Assembly (NCBI RefSeq): GCF_041549525.1
Contig: NZ_CP157456.1
Location: forward strand, 2,976,001-3,040,000
Source of the DNA: Paenarthrobacter aurescens
Lineage (GTDB): Bacteria > Actinomycetota > Actinomycetes > Actinomycetales > Micrococcaceae
Length of the DNA: 64,000 nt
Reading direction: 5' to 3'
The first letter of the stretch is position 1. Each line of letters begins with the position of its first letter. Shown in pieces: positions 49,506 through 57,800 of the stretch. The position numbers were made by a program, and so were the translations under genes. The notes beneath the pieces are model-generated. The model was not told the DNA's origin. It did not search any database and worked only from the letters and a program-made list of their open reading frames with translations.

Positions 49506-49606
49506 AAGTTCGGCAGGCACCCGGGAGCTCCGCAGAACAGCATAAGGTAGTTTACGTCGAATCCCATCATCCAGCCCCCGGGCTGCCTGCGAAGAACGGT
49601 ACATAG

Positions 49607-50836
49607 ATGTCTGCCGGAACAACTACCGCCCGCATTTCACAGCGAATCTCCGCCATTGCAGAATCCGCCACCCTTGCCGTTGACGCCAAGGCCAAGGCGC
49701 TCAAAGCCGCGGGACGTCCCGTGATCGGATTCGGTGCCGGTGAACCCGATTTCCCCACCCCCGACTACATCGTCCAGGCTGCCATTGAGGCAGCAGGGCA
49801 ACCGAAGTACCACCGCTACTCCCCTGCCGGCGGACTCCCCGAGCTGAAGAAGGCAATCGCGGACAAGACGCTGCGGGACTCCGGCTACAAAGTTGACCCT
49901 TCCCAGGTCCTGGTGACCAACGGCGGCAAGCAGGCTGTTTACAACACCTTCGCAACCCTGGTTGATCCGGGCGACGAGGTGATCATCCCCACCCCCTTCT
50001 GGACCACGTACCCGGAGGCCATCCGCCTTGCCGGTGGCGTGCCCGTTGAGGTCTTCGCCGGCCCCGAACAGGGTTACCTGGTAACGGTGGAGCAGCTTGA
50101 GGCTGCAGTAACGGACCGGACCAAGATCCTGCTGTTCGTTTCCCCGTCCAACCCCACCGGCGCTGTTTACAGCCCCGAGCAGGTTGCGGAGATCGGCAAA
50201 TGGGCCGCGTCCAAGGGCCTGTGGGTTGTTACCGATGAGATCTACGAGCACCTGACCTATGACGGCGTCGAGTTCACCTCGATCGCCACGGCCGCACCGG
50301 AACTCGGCGACCAGGTTGTCATCCTCAACGGCGTTGCCAAGACCTACGCCATGACCGGTTGGCGCGTGGGTTGGATGATCGGCCCGGCCGACGTCATCAA
50401 GGCCGCCACCAACCTGCAGTCGCACGCGACCTCCAACGTCTCGAACATCATGCAGATCGCCGCAGCCGCTGCCCTCACGGGTCCGCTGACCGCCGTCGAC
50501 GAAATGAAGGTGGCTTTCGACCGCCGCCGCAAGGCCATAGTTGCCGGCCTGAACGCGATCGAGGGCGTTGAATGCCCGACGCCGACCGGCGCCTTCTACG
50601 TCTACGCGGACGTTCGCGGCTTGTTGGGTAAGGAATTTGAGACCTCCAACGGTCCCGTCCGGCCGCAGACTTCGGCTGAACTTGCCACGCTGATCCTCGA
50701 CGAAGTTGAAGTTGCCGTGGTTCCGGGCGAGGCCTTCGGTCCTTCCGGTTACGTGCGGCTTTCCTACGCCCTGGGCGATGAGGACCTCGCTGAGGGCGTC
50801 CGCCGCATCCAGGAGTTCCTGGGCAAGGCCAAGTAA
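49607..50836 (+). CDS. aspC: PLP-dependent aspartate-type aminotransferase
   Basis: Transfers amino groups between aspartate (or a related donor) and 2-oxoglutarate. The 409-aa protein is a fold-type I, class I aminotransferase: [20 protein letters not shown] near residue 45, [31 protein letters not shown] for phosphate binding, [22 protein letters not shown], and the PLP lysine in [16 protein letters not shown] near residue 247. It matches the Ib subgroup found in actinobacteria. Start ATG 49607 fits the family. It ends just before a terminator. Confidence 0.93.
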   Translation: MSAGTTTARISQRISAIAESATLAVDAKAKALKAAGRPVIGFGAGEPDFPTPDYIVQAAIEAAGQPKYHRYSPAGGLPELKKAIADKTLRDSGYKVDPSQVLVTNGGKQAVYNTFATLVDPGDEVIIPTPFWTTYPEAIRLAGGVPVEVFAGPEQGYLVTVEQLEAAVTDRTKILLFVSPSNPTGAVYSPEQVAEIGKWAASKGLWVVTDEIYEHLTYDGVEFTSIATAAPELGDQVVILNGVAKTYAMTGWRVGWMIGPADVIKAATNLQSHATSNVSNIMQIAAAAALTGPLTAVDEMKVAFDRRRKAIVAGLNAIEGVECPTPTGAFYVYADVRGLLGKEFETSNGPVRPQTSAELATLILDEVEVAVVPGEAFGPSGYVRLSYALGDEDLAEGVRRIQEFLGKAK

Positions 50837-50842
50837 CACCCG

Positions 50843-50895
50843 CTTAACGCGAACGCTCTTCCACCCTGGCAGGTGGAAGAGCGTTCGCGTTTAAG
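50843..50895 (+). terminator. Bidirectional terminator after aspC
   Basis: A 19-bp perfect core, ACGCGAACGCTCTTCCACC and its complement, extended by CTTAA/TTAAG, with a 6-base loop. It lies between the convergent aminotransferase and LuxR regulator genes and probably serves both. Confidence 0.8.
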
Positions 50896-50947
50896 GGCCG
50901 GGAAGTGAGAGAGCGATCGGGGAAAGCCAGCGGGAAGTGAGAGATGG

Positions 50948-51622
50948 TCAGAGGAGGCGGCGTTCGGCCGCCCACTTGGTGAGCTCATGGCGGCTGGAGA
51001 GCTGGAGCTTCCTCAGGACCGCCGAAACGTGCGTCTCAACGGTCTTGATGGAGATGAACAGTTCCTTGGCCACTTCCTTGTAGCTGTAACCCCGGGCGAT
51101 GAGTCGCATGACTTCAAGTTCCCGCGCGGAAAGCTTGTCCAGTTCATCATCCGCGATGTCCGCAGGGGCGGTGCCAAAAGCATCGAGCACGAAGCCGGCC
51201 AAACGGGGTGAGAAGACGGCGTCGCCATCGGCCACCCGGATAACGGCGTCGGAAATCTCCTTGCCGGAGATGGTTTTGGTGACATACCCGCGGGCACCAG
51301 CCCGGATAACCGAGACCACGTCCTCTGCGGCGTCGGAGACACTCAGCGCCAGGAAACTGGTGGAGGTCAGCAGGGACATGGATCCGGCAATGACTTCACG
51401 TCCTCCACCGCCCAGGCCGCCGGGAAGGTGCACATCCAAAAGGACAACTTCGGGGCGGGTCTCCGCTATGACCGCAATGGCCTGTTCCACGGTTCCGGCC
51501 TCGCCCACCACATCAATGCGTTGGTCCAGGTCCGCTTTCAACCCGGAACGGAAAATGGTGTGATCATCCACGATCACCACTCTCACCCTGCGTCCGGCAC
51601 CATTCTCAGGGGCATTGTTCAT
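50948..51622 (-). CDS. LuxR-family (NarL-type) response regulator
   Basis: Two-component regulator paired with the upstream kinase. The 224-aa protein has a receiver domain with acidic pocket Asp19-Asp20 and phosphoacceptor Asp63 (VVLLDVHLPGG), then a LuxR helix-turn-helix near residues 155-215 (SARELEVMRLIARGYSYKEV, then IKTVETHVSAVLRKLQLSS). The 4-bp ATGA overlap with the kinase shows one operon. It is of the LiaR/DesR type that controls membrane or wall stress; targets are probably the divergent PspC genes. Confidence 0.93.
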   Translation of the reverse strand: MNNAPENGAGRRVRVVIVDDHTIFRSGLKADLDQRIDVVGEAGTVEQAIAVIAETRPEVVLLDVHLPGGLGGGGREVIAGSMSLLTSTSFLALSVSDAAEDVVSVIRAGARGYVTKTISGKEISDAVIRVADGDAVFSPRLAGFVLDAFGTAPADIADDELDKLSARELEVMRLIARGYSYKEVAKELFISIKTVETHVSAVLRKLQLSSRHELTKWAAERRLL

Positions 51623-53277
51623 AGCTTCGCTTCTCCATTCCGCTGTTCGCCGTTCCGCACCTCGCCAATGCGCTGCTCACCGGATTCGGCATTCACTGAC
51701 GGAAGGGCCAACCGGACTTCCGTTCCATCACTGCTGCTGTTGATGACCGCTGTGCCACCATGACGCTTCATTCGTCCGATGATCGACTCCCTCACGCCCA
51801 GTCTGTCGTCCGGGACAGCATCGGGGTCGAAGCCGGGGCCGCGGTCCTTGACGAATACTTCCGTGCTGCCCGCAGTGCTTTCCAAGTACACCGATACTGT
51901 TCCGCCGCCATGCCGGGCGGCGTTGAGCATGGCCTCCCTGGCTGCCTGGACCAAGGCCTCATGCCGGTCCGTCATCTCCGTGTCTCCCACAGTGACAACC
52001 TCTACCGCGTGCCCGTGTGAGTCCTCCACCTCGGCCGCCACTGACTTGATCCGGTCTGCCAGGAGGCCGGACTCCTTGGCAGGGTCACTGAACAACCAGG
52101 ACCGGAGCTCACGTTCCTGGGCCCGGGCAAGGCGTACTACGTCCTGCTCAGAACCGGCACGCCGTTGAATAAGCGCCAGGGTCTGCAGCACGGAGTCGTG
52201 CAAATGGGCCGCGATTTCCGCACGTTCAGTTTCACGAACGCGGCCGGCGCGCTCGGTTTCGAGGTCTTTCCAGAACTTCAGGCCCCAAGGCAGCAGTACC
52301 AAGGCAACTCCGCCCAGGACAGCCACGGATGCCAGCAGCGCCAGCCAGGTCTGCTCCCACGATCCCGAGCCGGACACCATCACCAGCACCCCAGCCACCA
52401 CCAAGGCCAATCCCGCTGCCAGACGAGTCCACCCGCCGGCCTGGTCCGCTTTGGTCTTGTCCACCAAGCCGGCGCGTCGGGTCTCATCGAGCTGCATCCA
52501 GGCAATCGCCGCGCCACCCAAGATGGCGGCGGCTGGGATAAGTGTGCCCAGGGGGACGTCAACGCCGAACTGGCGGGCGATCAGGATTGCAGCCACCAGG
52601 AGCAGCGCCGCTCCGAGCAGGATTTCCTTGCCGTACTGGATTTTGCGGAAAGAGAACCAAGACGCCACAGGGTTGCCGTTGCCGTTGCCGTTGCCGTTGC
52701 CTTCGCCGGCCGCATTAGATGATCCAGCCCGGTTCCATGCTGAAAAGGCGCTGCCAAAGCCGGTAGCGTCGGCGCCTGCATTACCCGTAGGGGGCCCATC
52801 GGCCGGAACCGAGGGAGAACCGCCGTCGGTCCTGGAACCGATGCCGGACATGGAACCGCTGCCGGTCATGGAACCGCTGCCCGGCACAGTACCGTCGCCG
52901 GGCACGGAATCGCTTCCCGGGACGGTCCCTGACCGCGAAGGCGGGCCGGCAAGCGCCGGCGAGGCACCGGCGTCGTACATTGTGGTTGCCGCAGAAGAAC
53001 CGAGGCTGGGAACCACGGGCGGCAGGCTCACCGCAGGAGCAATGGGCGACGCCGGCCGGCGGGCATTGCGCTTGGCGTTCTCATCCGCGGTAGGAACCAT
53101 GGTCCACAGCCACGCATAGAAGGCCACACCTGCCCCGCCCGCGAAACAGGCCAGGATCATGCCCAGGCGGACCAGATTGACCGGCCAGCCAAGGTGATCG
53201 GCAAGTCCACTGCAGACGCCCGCGATCATGCGGTCGCTGCTGCGGACCAGCGTGGGGCGTTGTACAGCGGTTCTCAT
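51619..53277 (-). CDS. PspC-domain sensor histidine kinase
   Basis: Membrane sensor for the regulator just downstream. From ATG 53277 (MRTAVQRPTLVRSSDRMIAG) it is 552 aa; a TTG at 53289 would add four residues. Residues about 8-65 are a PspC domain (AGVCSGLADHLGWPVNLVRL). A long Ser/Gly/Pro linker with imperfect repeats follows, then four or so membrane helices, the HisKA_3 box with His near residue 360 (IAAHLHDSVLQTLALIQRRA), and an HATPase domain with GPGFDPDAVPDDRLGVRESI. The C-terminal tail repeats NGEQRNGE. PspC fused to a NarL-type kinase is known in actinobacteria. Confidence 0.92.
   Translation of the reverse strand: MRTAVQRPTLVRSSDRMIAGVCSGLADHLGWPVNLVRLGMILACFAGGAGVAFYAWLWTMVPTADENAKRNARRPASPIAPAVSLPPVVPSLGSSAATTMYDAGASPALAGPPSRSGTVPGSDSVPGDGTVPGSGSMTGSGSMSGIGSRTDGGSPSVPADGPPTGNAGADATGFGSAFSAWNRAGSSNAAGEGNGNGNGNGNPVASWFSFRKIQYGKEILLGAALLLVAAILIARQFGVDVPLGTLIPAAAILGGAAIAWMQLDETRRAGLVDKTKADQAGGWTRLAAGLALVVAGVLVMVSGSGSWEQTWLALLASVAVLGGVALVLLPWGLKFWKDLETERAGRVRETERAEIAAHLHDSVLQTLALIQRRAGSEQDVVRLARAQERELRSWLFSDPAKESGLLADRIKSVAAEVEDSHGHAVEVVTVGDTEMTDRHEALVQAAREAMLNAARHGGGTVSVYLESTAGSTEVFVKDRGPGFDPDAVPDDRLGVRESIIGRMKRHGGTAVINSSSDGTEVRLALPSVNAESGEQRIGEVRNGEQRNGEAKL
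52672..52701 (-). repeat. Hexanucleotide repeat in the kinase linker
   Basis: Five tandem copies of GTTGCC (GGCAAC on the coding strand) encode Gly-Asn repeats in the linker. Length changes would stay in frame, so this can vary linker length but not switch the gene off. Confidence 0.85.
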
Positions 53278-53340
53278 GTACCAATCCAAGCACGGATCAC
53301 CGGTTCCCCGGAGCGAAAACAGGTGTTCTTCGGGGGTCCC

Positions 53341-53357
53341 TCAGGGATCATTCAGGG
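53341..53357. promoter_or_regulatory. Direct repeat in the divergent kinase/PspC promoter region
   Basis: TCAGGG occurs at 53341 and again at 53352, 11 bp (one helical turn) apart, between the divergent kinase and PspC genes. It is a possible site for the response regulator, followed by TAGAGG as a possible + strand -10. Inference only. Confidence 0.3.
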
Positions 53358-53403
53358 TATCCCCCAGTAGAGGGCAGGGTGGTCCGGGCGGCAGGATCGA
53401 AGT

Positions 53404-54963
53404 ATGAACGCGAACAGCATGAACCCAGAGGAACCCGGAACGCCAGGCACTGCCGGCGGAGCCGGCTCCAGCGCCCAAACCGGCGCTTCCACCGGTGCCG
53501 GCGGTGCCACGTCCGGGACTCCTTCGGGGACACCGGGACAATCCGGCGCTGCCCCGGAAACCGGCACTGAAGGCGCAACTTACCCGCCTGCAGGCAACGC
53601 CCCGGCAGCCTCCCAGCAGAACTTCTTCGACTGGATCCGCAGCCAGGGAATCCGCCGCGGACCGGACCGTTGGATCGGCGGCGTGGCCAGCGGGGTGGCC
53701 CACCGGTTCGGCATTGACCCCTTGATTGTGCGCGGCATCTTCATTGTCCTGGCACTCTTCGCCGGCGTGGGTGTGCTGCTCTACGGCGTGGCCTGGGCGC
53801 TCCTGCCCGAGCCGGACGGCCGGATCCACGTACAGGAAGCCGCTGCGGGCCGTTGGTCCGGGGGCATGACCGGCGCGTTGATCACCACCATCATCGGCCT
53901 GCCCAGCCTGGGCCGCGGGTTCTGGGGCTGGGGCTGGGATGGGCTGCCGGGCCTGTTCTGGACGCTGTTCTGGATGGGCGGCGTTTTCTACCTCATCTAT
54001 TTCCTGGTTCAACGCAACAAGGCTTCGAAAGGAACTCCGCCAGTGGGCCCGCAAAACTACTCCGCGACCCCCTATTCCACGTCTCCGGGCAGCACCGCTT
54101 ACGGCACGCCCACCACATACGCGTCCGGAACTGCCACCGGCACCAACACAGGAGTACCGGTGTATGGCACATCCCAGCCGGGCAGCACAAGCTATGGGTC
54201 TCCATCAGCAGGTACCACCCACGGCCAAGCCGGCAGCTATGGCCCCCCTCCCTCCGGGCCCTCGGGCCCGCGTCCCCCTTACGGTCCTACTCCCCCGCAG
54301 AACTGGAACCCGAAACCGGCTGCGCCCAAGAGTAAGGGCCCGGGAGCTGCAATCGTCTCAGTGTCAGCCGGCGCAGCACTGCTTGCAGGCGGCACTTTGA
54401 AAGCGCTCGACGCCGGCAACGTCATTGAGTTGGGCAACTCGGGTAACGCCGTGGTCTGGGCAACAGGGGCAGCCGTGCTCGGTCTGGGCATCCTCATCGC
54501 CGGTCTCCGCGGACGGACCTCAGGATTCCTTGGTTTCCTGGCAGTAGTAGCGCTGATCATTGGCGGAATCTTCAACGTGATCCCCCGGGACGGCGATCGC
54601 TTCACCTTCCATGACGTGAACTGGGCACCCACCAGCCTGGAGCAGGCACGGCTGGGCATCAACGTCACCGGAGCCCAAGGCCAGCTGGACTTGAGTGACC
54701 TGTCCCTCACGCCACCCTTGACCTCGGAGGTCACCATTCCCGTTGATGCCACGGCCAGCAACGTCACGGTCATCATTCCCGATGATGTTCCGGTGGAAGT
54801 CAGGGCGGACATGACGTTCGGCAACCTCAACGAACGCGGCTCAGACCGCGGTGGCCGCCTGCAGGACGAGAGGACGCTCTACAACACTGAAAAGCCCGGA
54901 GCCAACCTCGTGGTGGAAATTGACGGCACGTTCAGCAACGTGACCATCCAGGAAGGAAACTGA
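53404..54963 (+). CDS. PspC/LiaF-like (toastrack) membrane protein
   Basis: Likely partner or effector of the divergent two-component system. The 519-aa protein has a Gly/Ala/Thr-rich N-terminus (1-70), a PspC domain (about 75-140: RRGPDRWIGGVASGVAHRFG), further membrane helices, a Pro/Gly/Ser/Tyr linker (about 215-305), more helices (about 315-395) and a C-terminal beta-rich domain (about 420-519) like the LiaF/toastrack fold (LGINVTGAQGQLDLSDLSLT). Domain names rest on recognised patterns, not a search. It overlaps nothing but is followed one base later by the next gene. Confidence 0.8.
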   Translation: MNANSMNPEEPGTPGTAGGAGSSAQTGASTGAGGATSGTPSGTPGQSGAAPETGTEGATYPPAGNAPAASQQNFFDWIRSQGIRRGPDRWIGGVASGVAHRFGIDPLIVRGIFIVLALFAGVGVLLYGVAWALLPEPDGRIHVQEAAAGRWSGGMTGALITTIIGLPSLGRGFWGWGWDGLPGLFWTLFWMGGVFYLIYFLVQRNKASKGTPPVGPQNYSATPYSTSPGSTAYGTPTTYASGTATGTNTGVPVYGTSQPGSTSYGSPSAGTTHGQAGSYGPPPSGPSGPRPPYGPTPPQNWNPKPAAPKSKGPGAAIVSVSAGAALLAGGTLKALDAGNVIELGNSGNAVVWATGAAVLGLGILIAGLRGRTSGFLGFLAVVALIIGGIFNVIPRDGDRFTFHDVNWAPTSLEQARLGINVTGAQGQLDLSDLSLTPPLTSEVTIPVDATASNVTVIIPDDVPVEVRADMTFGNLNERGSDRGGRLQDERTLYNTEKPGANLVVEIDGTFSNVTIQEGN

Positions 54964-54964
54964 C

Positions 54965-55438
54965 ATGAGCACCAATGAGCCGGAAAAGGCAAGCAACACG
55001 CAGCCAACCGAGCCACTGCCCAGGGAACATCATTTGCCCAGGGAACATCATTTGCCCAGCGAACATCGTTTGCCCAGGGAACATCGTTCCGACGATACCC
55101 GACCTACCGAATCCATCCCGCGCGAAACCCGCCCTACCGAAGCACTTCCGAAGCCGGGCTTGAAGCAGATCCCGCTCACGCCACCGCTGGAACCGAGCTT
55201 CAAGGTGGAGCACACGGACCACGACGAACCCCGGCAGGCCCGCATAGGAACAGTGGTCTGGGGGTTGATTGTGATTGCCCTGGCGGCCTTGATCGTCATC
55301 TCCACACTCGGCTGGGTCACGCTGAACGGTACCTATGTGCTGATTGGTCTGATGATCGGCGCGGGGGCGGCATTGGTAGTTGGCGGGCTTTTAGCGGCCC
55401 GCAGGGGCCCGGGCACGCCAAAGAGCCCGGCGAAGTGA
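54965..55438 (+). CDS. Membrane protein with N-terminal repeats
   Basis: Function unknown. The 157-aa protein starts at ATG 54965, one base past the previous stop. Residues 18-42 are four imperfect copies of a six-residue unit (LPREHH / LPSEHR), followed by a Thr/Pro/Arg-rich stretch (about 43-90) and two membrane helices (about 95-145: VVWGLIVIALAALIVISTLG and YVLIGLMIGAGAALVVGGLL). The tail is basic. It is cotranscribed with the PspC/LiaF-like gene, so it probably belongs to the same envelope module. Confidence 0.75.
   Translation: MSTNEPEKASNTQPTEPLPREHHLPREHHLPSEHRLPREHRSDDTRPTESIPRETRPTEALPKPGLKQIPLTPPLEPSFKVEHTDHDEPRQARIGTVVWGLIVIALAALIVISTLGWVTLNGTYVLIGLMIGAGAALVVGGLLAARRGPGTPKSPAK
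55018..55089 (+). repeat. Four 18-bp tandem repeats
   Basis: Units of 18 bp run 55018-55035, 55036-55053, 55054-55071 and 55072-55089. The first two are identical (GCCCAGGGAACATCATTT); the third and fourth differ by a few bases. They encode the His/Arg/Glu repeats of the membrane protein and could vary in copy number in frame. Confidence 0.9.
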
Positions 55439-55487
55439 CCGAGCGCAGCAGCGTGACAAAGCAACCGCAACAGGGAAGGGTGTAGTC

Positions 55488-55736
55488 ATGGACAAGTTCT
55501 TCAGCATCGTCAGGGGCTTCGGCCTGAAGCGTGGTCCGCAACGTTGGCTCGGCGGCGTCTGCGGAGGAATCGCAGCAAAGCTCAAGGTGGACGTAGCGTA
55601 CGTCCGGGTGGCTTTCCTGCTCTTCTGCCTTCTGCCCGGTCCGGCATTCGTGGCCTACATCCTGGGCTGGCTGATCCTGCCGGACCAGAACAACAAGATC
55701 GCCCTGGAGTCGTTCATCAGCCAGCGTTCCCGGTAG
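55488..55736 (+). CDS. Small PspC-domain protein, 82 aa
   Basis: A stand-alone PspC domain: RGPQRWLGGVCGGIAAKLKV, then YVRVAFLLFCLLPGPAFVAY and LGWLILPDQNN. PspC proteins sit in the membrane and modulate phage-shock responses. It is 49 bp after the repeat protein and is probably the last gene of the module, since a terminator follows. The length is typical for a minimal PspC. Confidence 0.9.
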   Translation: MDKFFSIVRGFGLKRGPQRWLGGVCGGIAAKLKVDVAYVRVAFLLFCLLPGPAFVAYILGWLILPDQNNKIALESFISQRSR

Positions 55737-55765
55737 TTGCCGGTGACATCAAGCCGAACGCTTCG

Positions 55766-55794
55766 GAACGCCCTGCCTGATGGCGGGGCGTTTC
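55766..55794 (+). terminator. Terminator after the PspC module
   Basis: GAACGCCCTGCC and GGCGGGGCGTTTC form a stem of about 12 pairs with one G-U and a TGAT loop, 30 bp past the small PspC gene. Confidence 0.65.
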
Positions 55795-55872
55795 GCTGTT
55801 TTCGGCCGTGTTTCCAATACCGCACAGCCCGGGTCAAAAGTAACCATTTGTGTCCCACCCCACATGCGCGTC

Positions 55873-55878
55873 TACAAT
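55873..55878 (+). promoter_or_regulatory. Candidate pfkA -10 element
   Basis: TACAAT lies 58 bp before the pfkA ATG; TTGTGT is 19 bp upstream as a loose -35. The region follows the terminator of the PspC module, so pfkA is likely expressed separately. Confidence 0.4.
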
Positions 55879-55936
55879 CATGTGGAGCTCAGCGTGGCGC
55901 TCTGCACGTATTCCTCCAAGCCATGAGTGAGCAAAC

Positions 55937-56962
55937 ATGAAAATTGGCATTCTTACCAGCGGTGGCGACTGCCCCGGCCTCAACGCAGTGATCCGGGGAT
56001 CAGTCCTCAAAGGCATCGCCATCCACGGCCAGGAGTTTGTGGGCTTCCGCGATGGCTGGCGCGGGGTTGTGGAAGGTGATGTGATCGACATCCCCCGCAC
56101 CATGGTCCGCGGTATCGCCAAGCAGGGTGGCACCATCCTGGGCACCTCCCGCACCAACCCGTTCGAGAATGGGGGCGGTCCTGAGGTCATCAAGGCGCAC
56201 ATGGAACGCCTTGGGATTGATGCCATCATCGCAATCGGCGGCGAGGGAACACTGGCAGCTGCCAAGCGCCTCACCGATGCCGGTTTGAAGATCGTGGGCG
56301 TTCCCAAAACGGTGGACAACGATCTCGATGCCACTGACTACACCTTCGGTTTTGATACCGCCGTCCAGATTGCCACGGAGGCAATCGACCGCCTCCGCAC
56401 CACCGGCGAATCCCACCACCGCTGCATGATCGCCGAAGTGATGGGCCGTCACGTGGGCTGGATCGCCTTGCACGCAGGAATGGCAGCCGGCGCCCACGCC
56501 ATCCTGATCCCGGAGCAGAAGGCAAGCATTGAGCAGATCACCGAATGGGTCCAGGAAGCCCACGATCGTGGCCGCGCCCCGCTGGTGGTAGTGGCCGAAG
56601 GCTTCGTTCCGGAGCACATGGAGTCCCCGCACTCCGAGCGCGGGCTGGATACTTTCGGCCGTCCCCGCCTGGGTGGCATCGCGGACCAGTTGGCACCGGA
56701 AATCGAGGCCCGTACCGGGATCGAAACACGAGCCACCATCCTCGGCCACATCCAGCGCGGCGGCGTCCCCACCGCCTACGACCGCGTCCTGGCCACGCGC
56801 TTGGGAATGGCGGCCATCGACTCCGTGGTGGAGGGCCGTTGGGGCACCATGGTGGCCCTGAAGGGCACGGACATCTCCCACGTGGGCTTCGAGGAAGCCT
56901 TGGGCAAGCTCAAGACCGTGCCGCAACACCGCTACGACGAAGCGTCTGTGCTGTTCGGGTAG
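55937..56962 (+). CDS. pfkA: 6-phosphofructokinase, probably ATP-dependent
   Basis: Phosphorylates fructose 6-phosphate to the 1,6-bisphosphate. The 341-aa protein starts MKIGILTSGGDCPGLNAVIR with the nucleotide loop. Gly104 (AIGGEGT) is the residue linked to ATP rather than pyrophosphate use, and Lys124 (GVPKTVDNDL) is shared with the actinobacterial group. Fructose-6-phosphate residues appear in MGRHVGWIALHAG and TRATILGHIQRGG. The length (341 versus 320 in E. coli) matches Streptomyces PfkA. It is 18 bp before a GNAT gene. Confidence 0.94.
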   Translation: MKIGILTSGGDCPGLNAVIRGSVLKGIAIHGQEFVGFRDGWRGVVEGDVIDIPRTMVRGIAKQGGTILGTSRTNPFENGGGPEVIKAHMERLGIDAIIAIGGEGTLAAAKRLTDAGLKIVGVPKTVDNDLDATDYTFGFDTAVQIATEAIDRLRTTGESHHRCMIAEVMGRHVGWIALHAGMAAGAHAILIPEQKASIEQITEWVQEAHDRGRAPLVVVAEGFVPEHMESPHSERGLDTFGRPRLGGIADQLAPEIEARTGIETRATILGHIQRGGVPTAYDRVLATRLGMAAIDSVVEGRWGTMVALKGTDISHVGFEEALGKLKTVPQHRYDEASVLFG

Positions 56963-56979
56963 TCGGATAGGCTGAATCC

Positions 56980-57729
56980 ATGACTCTAGAGCCCACGTCT
57001 GCTGCCATTATCCAGCTGGCGTGGGCTCGTCGTTTAGGACTCGACGACGACGCTTTCGCCACCGCTGCTTCCCGGCTCGCCACCTCAGCGGCCGACCCCG
57101 GGGACATCGCCAACCGCATAACCCGGGCGGATGATTCGGCGCGGACCTTGGTGTTCCTCCGCCTCTTCGGCGTCTCGGCGCTGGTGGGACCGCAGTGGGC
57201 ACTGGATGCCGCAGCGTCCATCCCCGATACTGAGCTCGCCCAACACGTCACCTTGTTGACCATTACGCGCTCACACGGTGGGCACGGGCTGGGCTCTTCG
57301 GCATTGTTCTTTGCCGATGACCTCCCCCTTCAGCAGCCTTCCGAAGAGCTCACCGTTTCCCATGGCAATCCCGAGGCCATCAGCCTGGAAAGCCTCTGTC
57401 CCCCGGATGACGTCAACGAGGTGGGCCTTCAAGGGCTCAGCCATCGCTTCACCATCATGCATCCCGAGGATGAACAGCCCACTCCCGTGGCCTGCGGCGC
57501 CTATGCCGAGTGGGAGGGCATCCTGGCCAACATGGGCGTTTTGGTTGCCCCTCCCTGGCGGCGCCGGGGCCTGGGCACCTTGGCTGCCTCCATCGCCGCA
57601 CATGAGGCCTTGGCATCCGGATTGACCCTGCAGTGGAAGGCCGATGTCAGCAACACCGGAGCGCTTGCCATGGCCCGCAGCCTTGGTTTTGCCACCGGCG
57701 GGCTCCATGCGAGCGTGCTGCTCAGCTGA
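56980..57729 (+). CDS. GNAT-family acetyltransferase
   Basis: Substrate unknown. In the 249-aa protein the C-terminal half is a GNAT domain: VACGAYAEWEGILANMGVLV, the acetyl-CoA loop PWRRRGLGTLAASIAAHEAL near residue 190, and TGALAMARSLGF at the end. The N-terminal half (about 1-120) is not recognised. It lies 17 bp after pfkA and is probably cotranscribed with it. It ends beside a long inverted repeat. Confidence 0.85.
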   Translation: MTLEPTSAAIIQLAWARRLGLDDDAFATAASRLATSAADPGDIANRITRADDSARTLVFLRLFGVSALVGPQWALDAAASIPDTELAQHVTLLTITRSHGGHGLGSSALFFADDLPLQQPSEELTVSHGNPEAISLESLCPPDDVNEVGLQGLSHRFTIMHPEDEQPTPVACGAYAEWEGILANMGVLVAPPWRRRGLGTLAASIAAHEALASGLTLQWKADVSNTGALAMARSLGFATGGLHASVLLS

Positions 57730-57739
57730 ATCCCGGCGG

Positions 57740-57800
57740 AGTTTTTGTACAGCTAACGCCCTTCAGGTGCCTTCTTGAGGGCATTAGCTGTACAAAAACT
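57740..57800. terminator. Bidirectional terminator between GNAT and MFS genes
   Basis: A 24-bp inverted repeat with about two mismatches (outer sequence AGTTTTTGTACAGCTAA and its complement, 57740-57756 with 57784-57800) around a 13-base loop. A T tract is present on each strand, so it can end both convergent genes. It directly abuts the MFS stop codon. Confidence 0.85.

Larger units (their letters stand above)
49354..49606. other. Divergent gap between tRNA-Trp and the aminotransferase
   Basis: This 253-bp region holds a good candidate promoter for tRNA-Trp/secE (49417-49446) and an inverted repeat TGTGAC/GTCACA (49483-49505). No gene was found. Confidence 0.5.

Noticed and set aside
49637..50839. 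A 400-codon minus-strand frame opposite the aminotransferase
   Set aside because: The + strand enzyme has all class I motifs; the antisense product has none.
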